A DNA stretch of 13,347 nucleotides from an uncultured Eubacteriales bacterium (GTDB lineage Bacteria > Bacillota > Clostridia > Peptostreptococcales > Anaerovoracaceae), in the NCBI GenBank assembly GCA_902803725.1, contig CADCRD010000083.1, positions 1-13,347 of the forward strand. Direction: 5' to 3'. Position 1 is the first letter of the stretch, and the number at the start of each line of letters is the position of its first letter. Both the position numbers and the translations under genes were made by a program. A model generated the notes under the pieces. It was not told the DNA's origin. It made no database searches and saw only the letters and a program-made list of their open reading frames with translations. This document shows, in pieces, positions 13,049-13,347 of the stretch.

Positions 13049-13347
13049 ATGTTAGTAGACATGCTTAAAGCAAAGATCCACAGAGCGACAGTTACTCAGG
13101 CGGAACTCAATTACGTTGGCAGTATTACGATCGATGAAGAACTGCTGGAGCAGGCAGGCATCTTAGAGTATGAAAAAGTGCTGATAGCTGATATCGATAA
13201 TGGTCAGCGTTTTGAAACATATACGATCGCAGGTGAACGCGGCAGCGGTGTTATATGTCTGAATGGTGCTACGGCACGTCAGGTCAGTGTCGGTGACAAG
13301 ATCATCATCATGTGCTTTGCGCAAATGGACGAAACCGAGGCAAAAGC
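13049..13347 (+). CDS. panD: Aspartate 1-decarboxylase, 3' end beyond the window
   Basis: Makes beta-alanine from L-aspartate for pantothenate synthesis; it is a pyruvoyl enzyme produced by self-cleavage. The first 99 codons are present; the family is about 120-130 residues, so the last 25-30 are missing because the window ends. The N-terminus MLVDMLKAKIHRATVTQAEL matches PanD, and the cleavage site Gly24-Ser25 sits in NYVGSITID (21-29). Further conserved blocks are NGQRFETYTI, AGERGSGVICLNGATA and SVGDKIIIM. The start ATG at 13049 has AGGAGG (13035-13040) with 8 nt spacing. It is the third gene of the pan operon. Confidence 0.95.
   Translation, partial: MLVDMLKAKIHRATVTQAELNYVGSITIDEELLEQAGILEYEKVLIADIDNGQRFETYTIAGERGSGVICLNGATARQVSVGDKIIIMCFAQMDETEAK

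Overview
The window looks like chromosome from a Firmicutes (Bacillota) bacterium, most likely an anaerobic, Clostridia-type gut or rumen organism. Grounds are AGGAGG-type ribosome binding sites, an HPr with both His15 and Ser46, an EFR1-type flavodoxin/ferredoxin fusion, a membrane-tethered zinc-ribbon protein, and a DUF2520-type reductase placed with panC and panD. I cannot name the genus. No phage, transposon, CRISPR, rRNA or tRNA signal was seen, and genes are densely packed.

Layout. (1) 20-901 is a putative lipoprotein with a beta-propeller look; it converges on a Maf nucleotide pyrophosphatase on the minus strand (914-1603). (2) An EFR1-like flavodoxin/2[4Fe-4S] protein (1708-2577) diverges from maf. 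(3) 2639-8629 is a complete fructose phosphotransferase locus: a DeoR-type regulator (fruR), 1-phosphofructokinase (fruK), a fused EIIABC permease (fruA), then HPr (ptsH) and Enzyme I (ptsI) from their own promoter. Phosphate passes from PEP to EI, HPr, EIIA, EIIB and fructose; the fructose-1-phosphate formed is phosphorylated by FruK. Three ATGATT motifs exactly 20 bp apart precede fruR and probably form its operator. A bidirectional terminator closes the locus. (4) 8717-9268 (minus) is a zinc-ribbon, single-TM, OB-fold protein. (5) 9403-11043 is a divergent pair, an HTH protein and a membrane-anchored Ser/Thr-kinase-like protein, with a clear dyad between them. (6) 11068-13347 is a pantothenate operon: a DUF2520 ketopantoate-reductase candidate (panG-like), panC and panD, the last cut by the window end.

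Most noteworthy: two genes (maf and the kinase) have an extended -10 element ending exactly 6 nt before the ATG and no Shine-Dalgarno sequence, which predicts leaderless mRNAs. Extended -10 (TGn) elements recur before six genes. The HTH/kinase divergent promoter contains an 8-of-9-pair dyad that may be the operator of the HTH protein, and a strong stem-loop separates ptsH from ptsI. I found no wholly new multi-gene system; the HTH/kinase module is the least understood part.
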